Below, one piece after another: positions 12,901 through 24,039 of a DNA stretch of 64,000 bases; position 1 is the stretch's first letter, and every line of letters begins with the position of its first letter. This DNA comes from Nautilus pompilius (Eukaryota > Mollusca > Cephalopoda > Nautilida > Nautilidae), in the NCBI GenBank assembly GCA_018389105.1, contig JACATO010000631.1:248001-312000 (forward strand). Reading direction: 5' to 3'. The notes under the pieces are model-generated. The model ran no database searches, was not told the DNA's origin, and saw only the letters and a list, made by a program, of their open reading frames with translations. Both the position numbers and the translations under genes were made by a program.

Positions 12901-15900
12901 CACAAAAATTTTTTTTTTGCTGTTTTCATTTGTAACTTTTTAAATTTATATACACAGATACCAGTGCTGTAACCTACTAAAAACCATAAGTTTTCACCAA
13001 TTTAACCGTGATTTCTGGAGTGAATTAATGCAGTGAGCTTGCTGTTAGACTTTCAGGGTTAGTGTCCCACATTCATCACTTGTGCACTCAGCACCCCATC
13101 TACATCAGCTCTAAAAGTGAATTGAAGAGCATGAATCAAAATTTGAAATCAGCAGCCAGCAGATTAAGTAACGGTCCAGGTGCAAAATGTTCATAAACTG
13201 TTTTATCAAAAACAAACAAGTTCAAAGCTCAGTTAAAATCTAAGGTTAGAATCAGAAGAATTTTGTGTAAATTATTTTTTTTTAAATTGTTAAAGTTTAA
13301 TATTTTTCTTTATTTGTTAACAGTCTGAAAACAACTGGTAACTTGACCACAATTCTGGGCTCATGTACAGTTTTGATTTTGAGTTTAATTTTTGATGATC
13401 GTTTCTCGCCAGCTCCCTTTGTCTTTATAATAATGCAACTGGTCTCAAATGGCATCACCTACCTTAGTGCCAGGATGTTCCTGCCTTATTTCATGAACAC
13501 TTGCTCCAGCCGGTGGCAGCCCTACAATTCTGAAATAACAAGACAAGCAGCCAGGTAGGTAAAGTTAATTGGTCCAAAAACTAGAATCTTTAAGAACCTC
13601 AACAAGAAGCACATGAATAATCATACGTATACATTTTAGCCATGAAAAAAAGTCTAAGAAATTGTTTAATTTATCAGAAATTTTTTCATCTTAGTGCCTC
13701 ACTGAAAACTGTGTAAGATAATGACTATACTTCTCTAGACATTCATCATTTTACACAACTTTCTAAGTCAAAAATACACAACTATGAAATTAGAAAACAC
13801 TTCTTTTCTATAAATAATCAGAAAAAAATTCTTCCTTCAAGAAAATTTTACTAACAGTTTTTCTGTCAGTGACATATAGGAAGAAAAAAATATCAGCAAG
13901 ACATGCAATCAAAAAGCAAACTATCCTAGAAACTCCCTCTGAGAAAGGGTAAGAGGCATTTAAAAAAAATAACACATACATGGACACAAATCAGCTACAC
14001 TTGGTCTTACAGTTTTACCACCAGATCTAACTTCACTGAGTTAGTTTTTGATATCATTGTTGACTTCTTCATGACAATGTTCTAACTCTTCATCCTTGAC
14101 ATGGTTTTCTAGCCACTTCTCGCACTACACCAGACACTTCACAATCCTGCTAATGAATCCTAGAAATTCAAATGTATTGCCATCTGAATCAGAATCCATG
14201 TTTCAAAATATGTTGCCTTTTGTGCTATCTAGAGCATAAGATAAGCCCATCATTTAGAAGTATCAGATCAAGAGACAAGAAATTCCAAGCAACCTTGACC
14301 AGTGGTGGTGGTGGCATGACTCTTGGCTTTCATATGTGCATGTCCATTTACAATCCAATCAACCCATTTCTCTTGAATATTTTGCTTGAATAGCCAATTC
14401 CAGGATACATGAGCCACCTATACTAAGCCACTTAAATCATCCAGAATCATTGCATCATTGTATACATTTGCTAACTGTCGGTATTTTTTTTTACTGCATC
14501 AGTGCTGTTAACCCTGAATGAGTCCCAAACAAGAAGTTTTCAGCAGACATTGCAACCCCACAAGTTTTGTTGCCAGAAGATATTGTTTTCATTCAACAAA
14601 CCATCTAGATTCACTCTGACTAAAATTCTTACAGGAATCAGCAAAGCAGATAGTTCTAGTTTTCCTTTCAAAACAACAAATAAGTTTTTATCCATCAGTG
14701 ATCATGCTGAGTATGGCTGTCCCTTGGTAATTTTCATGCCCTGTTGTTTTGATTAAGATGGCTTTCTTCCTTAAGTGAGTTGCATTGCCAGGTATGTGAA
14801 ATAGACAGCCATCTCTCCATCTTTCTAATATAGGCAATGAAGTGTTCATGTGGTCACTGCACTCTGATGATGAATCTGTGAAATGTGGCCACCTTTTCCT
14901 CTTGGTGTTGAGAAAGAATTGGTGTGCAATGGTAGAAAAACCTAATATGGTAAAAGCAAAGCAAAGTAAACAATGAGCTGACACAATCACCACAGGCATC
15001 ACTTAAATACAGAACATGCGAATAGCAATATGACAGGCAATCACTTGCCCAAACAGGGTAATATCACATGAACATTATGGAAACACTATGTATGTAGGCA
15101 GGTAAATGCATTAACAAACAATGAGCAGATATCATGAATAAGCAATCTATGTTTTACTGCTGACACAGCTACTTTAATGGTAAAAAAGAAAAGATTTTGA
15201 AGTAGTCCACAAGTGATTTGAAATGAGATGATTAATTTTCATTTAGAAATGCAGATAGATATTCCTAAAAGAGAGTGGGTGTTTACTGGAAATATTTAAG
15301 AATGTAAATAAATGGGTGTTTTTAATAGCTTTTAGGACTAAAGAGTTGGGCATTTATTGAAGCACAGGCAGCAATCAGAACCAATTCGGTAATTATAGAT
15401 GTTCATAAGACTTGGGCACAGCATAAGACTGGCTTCTGCTGCTACATCTGCAGCTGTTTAGTGTTCCATAGAATTTCATTATTCTCCTTACATGAGACCT
15501 CATCAAGTTTTTTGCGTTTTTCAGAATCATTCTTGGCTTTACCTGCATTAACTTGCTTGGCTTACCACTCTGCTAAAATCTCTGAAGCAAAATATCTAGT
15601 TGTTGCCACCTAAATGAAAATCAACAGTTCACTATGTGGTGTTAACTTAATAGACTTACTGGCACTAGTACATGAAAGGTATAGTAACACAATCCATTTT
15701 ACAAAAACGACAGGTAACCAAATGTCAGCTACATACTTGTTTCTCTCTGTAGCTACCAAGGCTCCAGCAGCATTTGAGGGAATACTTTGCAAAGCAGTGC
15801 TGTCAGTTAGCTGCACTCCTGTAAAACAAAATAAAACAAATTTCAAAGTCTATTTCTTTGTTCACCTCCCTAATTGAACAAATAAAATTTGAGACAACAG

Positions 15901-18900
15901 GCACCTGCTTTTAATAAAATACACTGCATTAAAAAAAAGTCCATACAGCCAATAATTTTTAATACAACTTATCTTTCAGCTGATGCTTTTCCTGTACACT
16001 AATAAAATGGAGTATTAAACAGTTTATTAATAATGGAAATATCAGTTTGGAAACAGTAATATGAAGACACTTGGGAAAAAAATTGTTTTTACAGACACAA
16101 TTGTTTAATTAAATACTTTAATACAAATAAGATTTATTCTTATTTAATTTTTTGTACAGTTTAAATGGTATTTATGTATACCACATGCATGAAGACCTAA
16201 TTCAGAAGTATCTAAATGCAATAATTAGGATAAAAATCTTCAAGGTTTTTTGGTTCTTCCCTTTTTAAAATTAAAATTATTGTAAACTATAAGGACCATT
16301 AAGAAAAACAAAGTCACCTGGCTATGATACATTACTTACAGGGGATCAGTTGTAGTTTAAAACCACTTACCAGGCCGTGCTGGATATGGGTGTGTCCCCT
16401 GAATAGATAAGACTGGCTCATGATTACCTGTCACACAAATGAGAAAAAAACCCATTTCAACCAGGATGTCTTTTTTAGAAAATGTTAAGAAATCAGTGCT
16501 TTTCTGCTATCTATGGTGAGAATTTCTGTATTATAAATTTTGGGATTACTGCCTTATCCATAATGAGAATTACTGTTGCATTAATCTGTTACTTAACCTT
16601 TAAAAAAAAAGAAAGAAAGAAAGACAACAAAAATATTCAAATTTTAAAAAAATACAAAACAATCAACTGCAAGAAGTTCACTTGCTTTACCAACTCAGCT
16701 ATCTGTCCTTCTGCTTCATCTATGAACTTTTCCAACATCCAGCCAAGATCAAAACTAAACATGATGTTGTCACTAAATAGTAACAGAATAAGATGGATTT
16801 TTAATGCAAACTAATAAGCAAAGAACTTGTTAAAAGAGTTCAGTATTTAAGGCCAGATGAACCAGTGCTTAGCCTATTGGACCGCTAAGGGTTAGGACCC
16901 AAGTACGATTTCAAATCACCTCAGTTTAGCCTATCTCCTTGGCATGGGTTTTTTCCCCCCCCTTGCACTTCGCCAACCAGTCAACCATGCAGGTTTCCTC
17001 TGAGCATCCCCCCTGACACATTTGTTTTTTTTTAAAAAGGAGCTCTAGCAGGGATTTCCCTGCTGAACTGTTTGTGGTACAAGATGGGCAATGCTCTCTA
17101 ATGGATAACTGCGGCACTATGCTTCTCCACCACCAATGTTGTCTCCAAACGTAAAGAGGTCATTTCCATTGTAGAGACTGGTGTATGACACAAGGAGTAA
17201 AGGCATCTTCATACTTTATTAAGTTACACAACGCATCCGTTCTTCCTCTCAAAAGGACATCATATCCGTTTCATGCATTTTTAAAGTATAATTATAACAT
17301 TATAGTTTTGCCAAGGAAATTACATTTGTTGGCAATGTTTGAAGCTGAATCTTATAAATAACTAACAAAAAATTGACTAGTTTTTAATATACAAAAGTAA
17401 TCTTGTTAAACTGTTTTAAAAAATGTAACTAAACAAAAACACAGCTATGTGAATTAACTTGAATCCTTTTTGCTGACAAGTTCTTTTTTCAAGCTTCTTG
17501 ATTTTTCTCCAACACAATAAGACCTCAGTTAAAAGCTTTAAAAAAAACAAAACACAATGGAAACATGCTTTCTGTAATGCCATCTATTAAAATAAAAACC
17601 ATTAAAGTGTACCTGATTAAAATGTTTCACTATTTGTACTATTAATAACTCAGTGTTTATATAGGATGAATGACTGATTCACCCAAAAGGGATTGACTCG
17701 TAATCAGTCAATTTCTGTTTTTAAACAAATTTATCTGAAAGACAAAAAAATAAATGGCTGTGCTCATTAGACTCCCATGGCAAAATAGAGAGAGAGAGAG
17801 AGCGAGCGCGAGTGTGTGTGTGGGGACGATTTTACCATTTGAGGTTTTTTTCCCTCCATAAAATACAAAGTTTGATGTTATAATCATTTTTTGGTCATTA
17901 AAATCATGATCAAATGCTTGGTAGAAGAGCTCTTCAACCAAATGATTATGCTGCTTAATCATAATACCAGTGAAAAATAAATATCTTACCATCCCATTGA
18001 TTTTCATTGTATGGTCTAATGACAATGCCATTGTACTGTTTTTTCAAGGCGTCTTCTTTTGGCATGTCTTTAACCAAACCATATTCAGCTCTAAGCTTGG
18101 ACTTTTTTAAAATTAGTTCACTGTTAAGAAAAGAAAATACAAAACCAGCACCTGGTGATTCTTATTCTACTTTTCAGTCTTAACCATTCACCTTCTAATT
18201 CTAAAATTTCTAAAGTCCAGTTGAAGTGAATTTCAACCAGGCTTACAGTACTGTCAAACAGTAGAGAATCTCAGATATCTCTTAGTCTTGCATTTCAAAG
18301 ATTACATGAGAATCTAAGATAGTAACAATTTTAAGATAATGAACCTACATAGGTACATAACAAACAACATTCTTTCCCATTTTTTTTAAAGCAATGGTGT
18401 AGTAAATACACAGACAATCTGCTTAGTGTAATGTAGGACACTAGATACATTTAAAAATCCACTGGGCAGGTGGGTGGATAGAATGAATATTATTATATAA
18501 CTTGAAAATCTTTATAAATCTTAGTTAACAACTATGTTAAAATAAAATTGTCTCCAGAAACAGTAATCACATTTTGAGAAACACCAAATGACTGCTGAAC
18601 TGGTAAATATGACCACAGCTTTTCTTATAGCTTCAATGCAATAGTCAATAATTTATCAAACATTCTTTTAATTTAATGCTTTATTCAGACATCATTTAAC
18701 TATAAAATCACAGCACTGGTATCTGTTTTGTAATTTATTAAACAACTGTAAATATACATATATATTTTAAATAAGCAACCAGCACATATAACCTACCTTT
18801 TGTCATCAATAGGTGGAATGACTGCTTGTTCTGATAAGAACATATCATGTGTCCTCTTCAAAGATCTGAAAACTAGCGTGTGCACAGAATGTTTTTGTAC

Positions 18901-20956
18901 CTCCTGAAATTTATTTCCAAAAACAGTCCACAATTAATTTTATATTTCACACACAAAAACATATCAATCATAGCAATATTAGTATGACCATTATCATTAA
19001 TTTTTAGCATCTATGAATCACTGAATGTAAAACCCACATAGGAGAATAATCAAGTGAAAATAAACAGAGACAGACAGATATTTTCAGCCCTTTTTCTATG
19101 TTTGAACTGCAGGAAGAGTATAGAGTGAGCTTCATTGTAAATTTGCTACCAATGGTATCACTTTAGGCATAAAAAGGTCTTTAAAACTGGGAAGGGGTGC
19201 AGATTACATAAAGAATTTTTCGGGTTTTATTGATTTTTATCAAAAATAAGGATCTGAAGAAATAAACAATGACTTGTCCATTTATTAGGATCTATGAACC
19301 ATTTCAGACAAGCTTCAGAGGCAAATTAGATTGATCACATGATGTGGCATGTGGTACCTACAGCACTGTGTGTGAATTGGACATATGCAGTCAGTTTAAT
19401 ATTTATGGAGAAAGGTAAAGACATAACAGTATTCAAGAAAGGCATGATAGTGGACACATGTCTAGCAGATGCCAAAGTGGCCAAGACAGTTTTGTTGGTA
19501 GACTGCTCTAACGAATTGTTCATTCAAGTTTATGAGCAATGGCAAAAAATAAAGAAAAGTGTTCACTGTGAGGCAAAATTGTGACCACAAATATGTAGAA
19601 GAAAAAAGACAGTTAAACTGGATAGTAAAGTCCAACTATCATAAAACAATAGACCAACTGACAGAGGTATTCAATGCAAGGAAATCTAAACCCAACTTAA
19701 GCTGTACCTTGCAAAGAACATTGCATAAATGGATTATGGCAGGAGACTATTGCTTAAACAAATGATCACAGTTACCAACATGAAAAAAACGCCTCATGTG
19801 GTATAGGAACATTAGACCAACTGATAAAAAGTGATGTCTAGTGACTCACATTTTACTCTTTTTTTGCACAGATAAGAGAAAACAAATTTTGAAAAAGCCT
19901 CATGAGTCACTTAACCCTTTGTGTGGTCCCAACTGTCCAGGCTCTGGTGGTGGAGTATTGGTTTGGGGCATGCTTTACTGATATATCCTGGGCCCCTTGG
20001 TCCATTTAGAAGACAGAATGAATGCGAACCTTATCTTCTCAGCATCATTTTGAATCAAGAGCATCTAGTAACACTTTGTATGTACCTGATGGAGATAGCT
20101 ACTTACAAGACAACAATGCTTCGATCCACCATTCCCACAATGCATTCATGGTGTGAGGAACATGATAGAAATTTCAGGCATCACCACTGCTAGAACAATT
20201 CTTGGATCTCAATCCAATTGAGCATCTGTAGCTTTAAAGATGCATCTGCCAACATGATCCCCTCCATGCTTTATCTGGATGGAAAGATATCATCCATCAG
20301 AACACCTTCCAGCACCTTGTGGATTTTATGCCCATCATATCATGGCTGTTTTTCAAACGAAAAGGTTACCCAATCCACGTTGAGTGTAGGTCTTAATAAA
20401 ATGGCCAGTTAGTGTATATTTATTTTTAATATTAAAACTAAAATTCAAATTAAACGAGTTCAAAACTTTTTGACGTTGATTTCTTGGCATACACCCTTTT
20501 GCAATCAAATTCAAAAGTAAAACGACAAGTGGCTCTAACCCCAGGTCGGTTTTGGAGGAACTAATGAATCTGTTATTTGAATTCGTTTAACTGCCCTAGT
20601 AGGTGTCAGGAAAGGTAGAAGGTAAGAAACTTTTTCACTAGCAATTTCTTAGTCTTCCAGGTGTAAAACATTTTTTTTTTTCATATTTTTCTAAATTTCA
20701 GTTATTATTACTGAAACCCAGTAATATTAGTCCTAATACACACTACAAAACACTCGGGAGTCGGGCATCCATCTCAATCTCGATTGAACCACATCCATTC
20801 ATTCAGCCGCGCTCTAAATATAGACATCTCCTCTTCAGGCGTGCTAAGAAGCACTGTCAGGGAAACAGAGCAATCCTTGGCTTTCGAATTTTCAAATAAT
20901 TTAAAACTAAAAGATGGAGTATTTATTAAATAACTTTGAAAGCATACCTCTACCAT
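957..20956 (-). CDS. PLRG1: Pleiotropic regulator 1 (PLRG1), WD40 spliceosome protein; 3' end missing
   Basis: PLRG1 is a nuclear WD40 protein of the Prp19/CDC5L complex that activates the spliceosome. Coding exons in transcript order are 20956-20948, 18903-18797, 18120-17990, 16427-16371, 15818-15737, 13529-13463, 12635-12549, 11795-11703, 11019-10870, 10171-10070, 8763-8671, 5611-5493, 2407-2268 and 1150-957. All join in frame with GT-AG sites and give 477 residues. The start is [15 protein letters not shown], as in animal PLRG1. Residues 1-180 form the N-terminal region ending in [18 protein letters not shown]. After that come seven WD repeats, seen as [40 protein letters not shown] and GHNAIINS and a last blade ending [11 protein letters not shown]. 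The family is about 510 residues long, so only about 20-30 residues are absent. The final visible exon ends at a good donor (minus-strand GTAAGT), and I see no terminal exon in 1-950, so it should lie left of the window. Introns hold several transposons. The assignment is very secure. Confidence 0.96.
3500..4792 (-). mobile_element. mariner transposon with both TIRs; transposase gene broken
   Basis: The element is 1293 bp, the normal mariner size, and is flanked by TA at 3498-3499 and 4793-4794. The ends are inverted repeats (GAGGTCT..TGAAAAAGTAT against GAGGTCT..CGAAAAAGTAT). The minus strand encodes a mariner (DD34D) transposase in fragments: N-terminal helix-turn-helix part ([22 protein letters not shown]; about 4274-4560), first catalytic D in VITGDEMW (4026-4265), then [12 protein letters not shown] and [13 protein letters not shown] (3571-3993), ending in GAHFEGD. 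The two later catalytic aspartates are visible. Frame changes between these pieces mean no full protein can be made. It sits in a PLRG1 intron on the same strand as the gene. Confidence 0.92.
5612..8670. other. PLRG1 intron, no recognised feature
   Basis: AT-rich intronic sequence between the PLRG1 exons at 5493-5611 and 8671-8763. Both strands hold only short, stop-rich frames and I recognise no repeat family. Confidence 0.6.
14170..15005 (-). pseudogene. Tigger/pogo-type DNA transposon relic
   Basis: Minus-strand translation in shifting frames resembles a pogo/Tigger transposase: [21 protein letters not shown] (about 14688-14790) matches the family's RTTGHEK..VVL..ADG motif. A distorted RNKRPGG/DSF-like stretch follows, and then YALDSTKGN with a DSDSDG acidic tail, like the C-terminal ISNALDGTEDD and DSD-rich end of Tigger proteins. 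Many stops and frameshifts are present, so it is long dead. It lies in the PLRG1 intron between the exons at 13529 and 15737. Boundaries are approximate and no terminal repeats were found. Confidence 0.6.
16840..17130 (+). repeat. Possible tRNA-derived SINE
   Basis: The start (GCTTAGCCTATTGGA) resembles a tRNA box A, and about 40 bases later GATTTCAAATC resembles a degraded box B. The unrelated body contains pyrimidine-rich and purine-rich tracts. It lies in a PLRG1 intron. The open frame of about 60 residues across it has no recognisable domain. Confidence 0.4.
19390..20425 (+). pseudogene. Tc1-like transposase relic
   Basis: The plus strand in several frames shows the Tc1 order: a helix-turn-helix start ([14 protein letters not shown], then [11 protein letters not shown]), a second HTH region ([24 protein letters not shown]), then the DDE domain: [32 protein letters not shown] (family QDNAPCHTA) and LDLNPIEHL (family [11 protein letters not shown]). 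Frameshifts and stops separate the pieces. It sits in the first PLRG1 intron, opposite to the gene. Terminal repeats were not identified. Confidence 0.85.
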
Positions 20957-21252
20957 CCTTTCAAACTAAAGCGATCCGCCATTAATTTTACGTCATGTAG
21001 ATCAGTCAGAGCGTCATTTCGACACCATTTTAAACAAGTCCTCGACATGAACCAACTAGAAAATAAAAGAAGTTAAAACTATTAATTTAAAAAATGAATG
21101 TAAAAAAAAAAGAAAAATTAAACAAAATATAGATAAATTTTGTATCCATTATTAAAACTAGCAAATGGTTGCCTTGGCTTTTATTTTTATTATTATTATA
21201 TACTCTTCCTAAGTTTGCATATTAAAACTAGCAAATGTTGCCTTGGCTTTTA

Positions 21253-21283
<31 letters not shown>

Positions 21284-21560
21284 ACTCTTCCTAAGTTTGT
21301 AAAATATTTTAATGAAAAATGCAATGCAAAATATATTTTAATTTTAAAATGTCAATGATTTTTTAAATTGTTTTTTTTTTTTGAAGATTTAATAAATTTT
21401 TTACAGTATTTGGTTACGTGTTCACTTTTTCTGTTGGTTTTGCATAGTTCGTTTGGTGACCGCAAGAATCGGCGAGAAGCCGGGCTGTAGTGATGTATAA
21501 CTAACATGCGCGCATTCGCGATTAATTCTGTCGTCTGCTATCGCGGAATTCTCCGGGGTT
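20957..21560. promoter_or_regulatory. Putative divergent promoter region for PLRG1 (minus) and MCMDC2 (plus)
   Basis: The PLRG1 start codon is at 20956-20954 on the minus strand, and the first coding exon of MCMDC2 is preceded by a splice acceptor ending at 24037, which implies an upstream non-coding exon. Between them, 21430-21560 is locally CpG-rich (GCGCGC, TCGCGA, CGCGG), unlike the AT-rich flanks. A good donor (GTAAGA) at 21642 could end a non-coding MCMDC2 first exon. No TATA box is convincing. Shared divergent promoters of this kind are common for housekeeping genes; transcription starts are not visible from sequence alone. Confidence 0.45.
21151..21300. repeat. 70-base tandem duplication containing an expanded TTA microsatellite
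   Basis: The block starting ATTAAAACTAGCAAATG and ending TATACTCTTCCTAAGTTTG occurs at 21151 and again at 21221. The second copy has a longer (TTA)n run and lacks one G. It lies just upstream of the PLRG1 5' end. Confidence 0.85.
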
Positions 21561-21760
21561 TCTCAGAGAGTTTAGTTTAGTTTCAAGGATTATTATGATT
21601 TGAAAATTATTTTAAGAAGAAAAAGAAAAGTTGGGGGGGAGGTAAGAAATCTTTTGCATTTATCTATTTGTTTCCAAAGATTACTGAGGAGTTGTATTGT
21701 TAACTTTCTGTCGACTGACTGAAGAACGTCCCGTCCCGTCCCGTCCCCCCCGGGGGGGAG

Positions 21761-22446
21761 TGGACGCCGAAAACACTGGGGATAGAAGAGGTACACTTAC
21801 AGCTGGACTTAGGGCATGAGACCAGAAGGGCCAAATATCTTATCACTGGTATGGGTGGAGGACGCCGAAAACACTGGGGATAGAAGAGGTACACTTACAG
21901 CTGGACTTAGGGCATGAGACCAGAAGGGCCAAATATCGTATCACTGGTATGGGGATGGACGCCGAAAACACTGGGGATAGAAGAGGTACACTTACAGCTG
22001 GACTTAGAGCATGAGACCAGAAGGGCCAAATATCGTATCACTGGTATGGGGATGGACGCCGAAAACACTGGGGATAGAAGAGGTACACTTACAGCTGGAC
22101 TTAGGGCATGAGACCAGAAGGGTCAAATATCGTATCACTGGTATGGGTGGAGGACGCCGAAAACACTGGGGATAGAAGAGGTACACTTACAGCTGGACTT
22201 AGGGCATGAGACCAGAAGGGCCAAATATCGTATCACTGGTATGGGTAGAGGACGCCGAAAACACTGGGGATAGAAGAGGTACACTTACAGCTGGACTTAG
22301 GGCATGAGACCAGAAGGGCCAAATATCTTATCACTGGTATGGGTAGAGGACGCCGAAAACACTGGGGATAGAAGAGGTACACTTACAGCTGGACTTAGGG
22401 CATGAGACCAGAAGGGCCAAATATCGTATCACTGGTATGGGTAGAG
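21761..22446. repeat. 98-bp tandem array, seven copies
   Basis: The core GACGCCGAAAACACTGGGG starts at 21763, 21861, 21958, 22055, 22153, 22251 and 22349, giving periods of 98, 97, 97, 98, 98 and 98 bases. Copies are almost identical; they differ mainly at the junction (GGGTGGAG, GGGGATG or GGGTAGAG) and at a few bases such as ATCTT/ATCGT. A truncated eighth copy begins at 22447 and diverges. Just before the array is a CCCGT-rich stretch. Translation gives short repeated peptides on both strands, but the 97/98 period shifts the frame, so it is not a protein repeat. Confidence 0.95.
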
Positions 22447-22599
22447 GACTTCAGGACAGGGGCAGGACCAGAGGAGATTATTGCCAGACAACAAATGAGC
22501 TGCTGAGAAGCTATTAAATGTGCAATATAGCAACCAATTTTTTTTTTAAAGACGACTTTGGGATTGGAAATTTCCTCCATGGTCCGTTCCCATAGAATT

Positions 22600-23390
22600 C
22601 CTTCCACCTGTGTTCATACTGACTTCACCGCATCATCCCTGTGGCTGCGAGGATCGGGTCTCATGGCAGGAGGAAAGGTTTTAACGTCAGCCCGAGTGAC
22701 AAGCCCTAAACACCATCCGATGCTACAGACTCACATTCTGAACACTGGCCCCGATGGCTACAAGATGAGCCACCAGTATGCTGGTGTACCAGCAGCGTGC
22801 CATGAGCTTGCACCAGTCAGTGGGGTACCTGAACCACCACGGAGGAGCTGCCAATTGCATACACTGGCACATCTGTGAACACTATAATATGAAAGTAGCA
22901 GAGAAGTGGTACTGACACCAGCCAAATGTCCAAAGAAAACCAAGAGGCCATCTTCCTGTGTGACATGCAAGTATGCGTAAGCAGGTTCATCAATGCCAGC
23001 AAGCCCAGCATCGTTGTTAAAGAGAAAAATAACAAGGTGTATACACTGACAGACGTGGCAATCACTTCAGACATAAATATTGCAGCAAATGAAGTGGAGA
23101 AGTTAAATGAATATGAAGATTTGGAGATAGCTATTCAGAGAACGTGGGGAATGTCCACCTAGTTACACCAGTGGTAATTAGTGCACCAGACCTCATCATA
23201 AAGTCTAAGGCCATGAATGAATGAGTACAAAGCCATTCTTTGAGTAGCATAATATCAGAAATGCAGAAAATAGTGCTTGGTACTGCAATATCGTTCACAG
23301 GGTTCAGGGCACTAAATGAAACTTACCTCAGCACTACCAGCCAATATCCAACTAAGAGTATAGTTTAGCCCACAGCTGTAGTGCTTATCC
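22600..23390 (+). pseudogene. Non-LTR retrotransposon 3' coding fragment
   Basis: Plus-strand frames resemble the C-terminal tail of a LINE polyprotein: EHYNMKVAEKWYQHQP, then ASKPSIVVKEKNNKVYTLTDV (22926-23060; family RPDIVVKDKKNK..LIDV), then EVEKLNEYEDLEIAIQRTWG, and after a frame change VTPVVISAPDLI and MQKIVLGTAISFTGFRALN. The pattern with PD-like and D-V residues is compatible with a restriction-like nuclease fold, but that is inference. Stops and frameshifts are numerous. The 98-bp array lies directly upstream and may belong to the same insertion. Confidence 0.6.
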
Positions 23391-24039
23391 ATTAACATCC
23401 CAGCTAAAATCATCATTATTATTATTATTATTATTATTAATTCAAAGTTGCTATTTAATTTTAAAATTTTAAATATTTTTAAGTGATAAAAATGAAAGAA
23501 ATATTTACATATTAAAATAAATAAGCAATAATATTTTAGTTTTCAGGTGGCAAACTGAATGAGAGAAACAGAAGCTTAATATTCTTCTGCTGTTGTTGTT
23601 GTTTTACTTTAAAATCAATAAAAAAAAAAATTGTATTCAAAGCAAAAGGTAAACTTTGGCCTTAAAAAATTTTTAAAGTAGCATTACTTACTCAAAGTTA
23701 TAAATGAAATTTCAATACTCAAAAAACAATGCACTGCTAGCCTTGTATCAAGTCTGTTGTCCAAAAAGTTGATTTATAATCTGAATTATGATGATTTCTA
23801 TGCTATGTAGGAAATTAGAGATGGACATATTTACAATGTTATAAATTTCACTTTTTATTTATTTATTTATTTGTAAATGTGGATTAGATTACAAAGTGGA
23901 GTTTTTAAAACATGATGAAACTGGCCAAATTTAATTTTATTAAATATAAGAATTTTGTTTCTAATGAAGAGATAAGTATTTATAAACAAAAAAATAGAAA
24001 AAAGAATAATAAAATTATATATTTTAGTTTTTAACAGAT

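Noticed and set aside
13343..13558. 71-residue plus-strand frame
   Set aside because: It is the shadow of the PLRG1 exon at 13463-13529 on the minus strand, which fits the PLRG1 frame and splice sites.
21593..22186. Repeated peptide (YPQCFRRPP type) on the minus strand
   Set aside because: It is a translation of the 98-bp tandem array; the 97/98-base period shifts the frame, so no continuous repeat protein exists.
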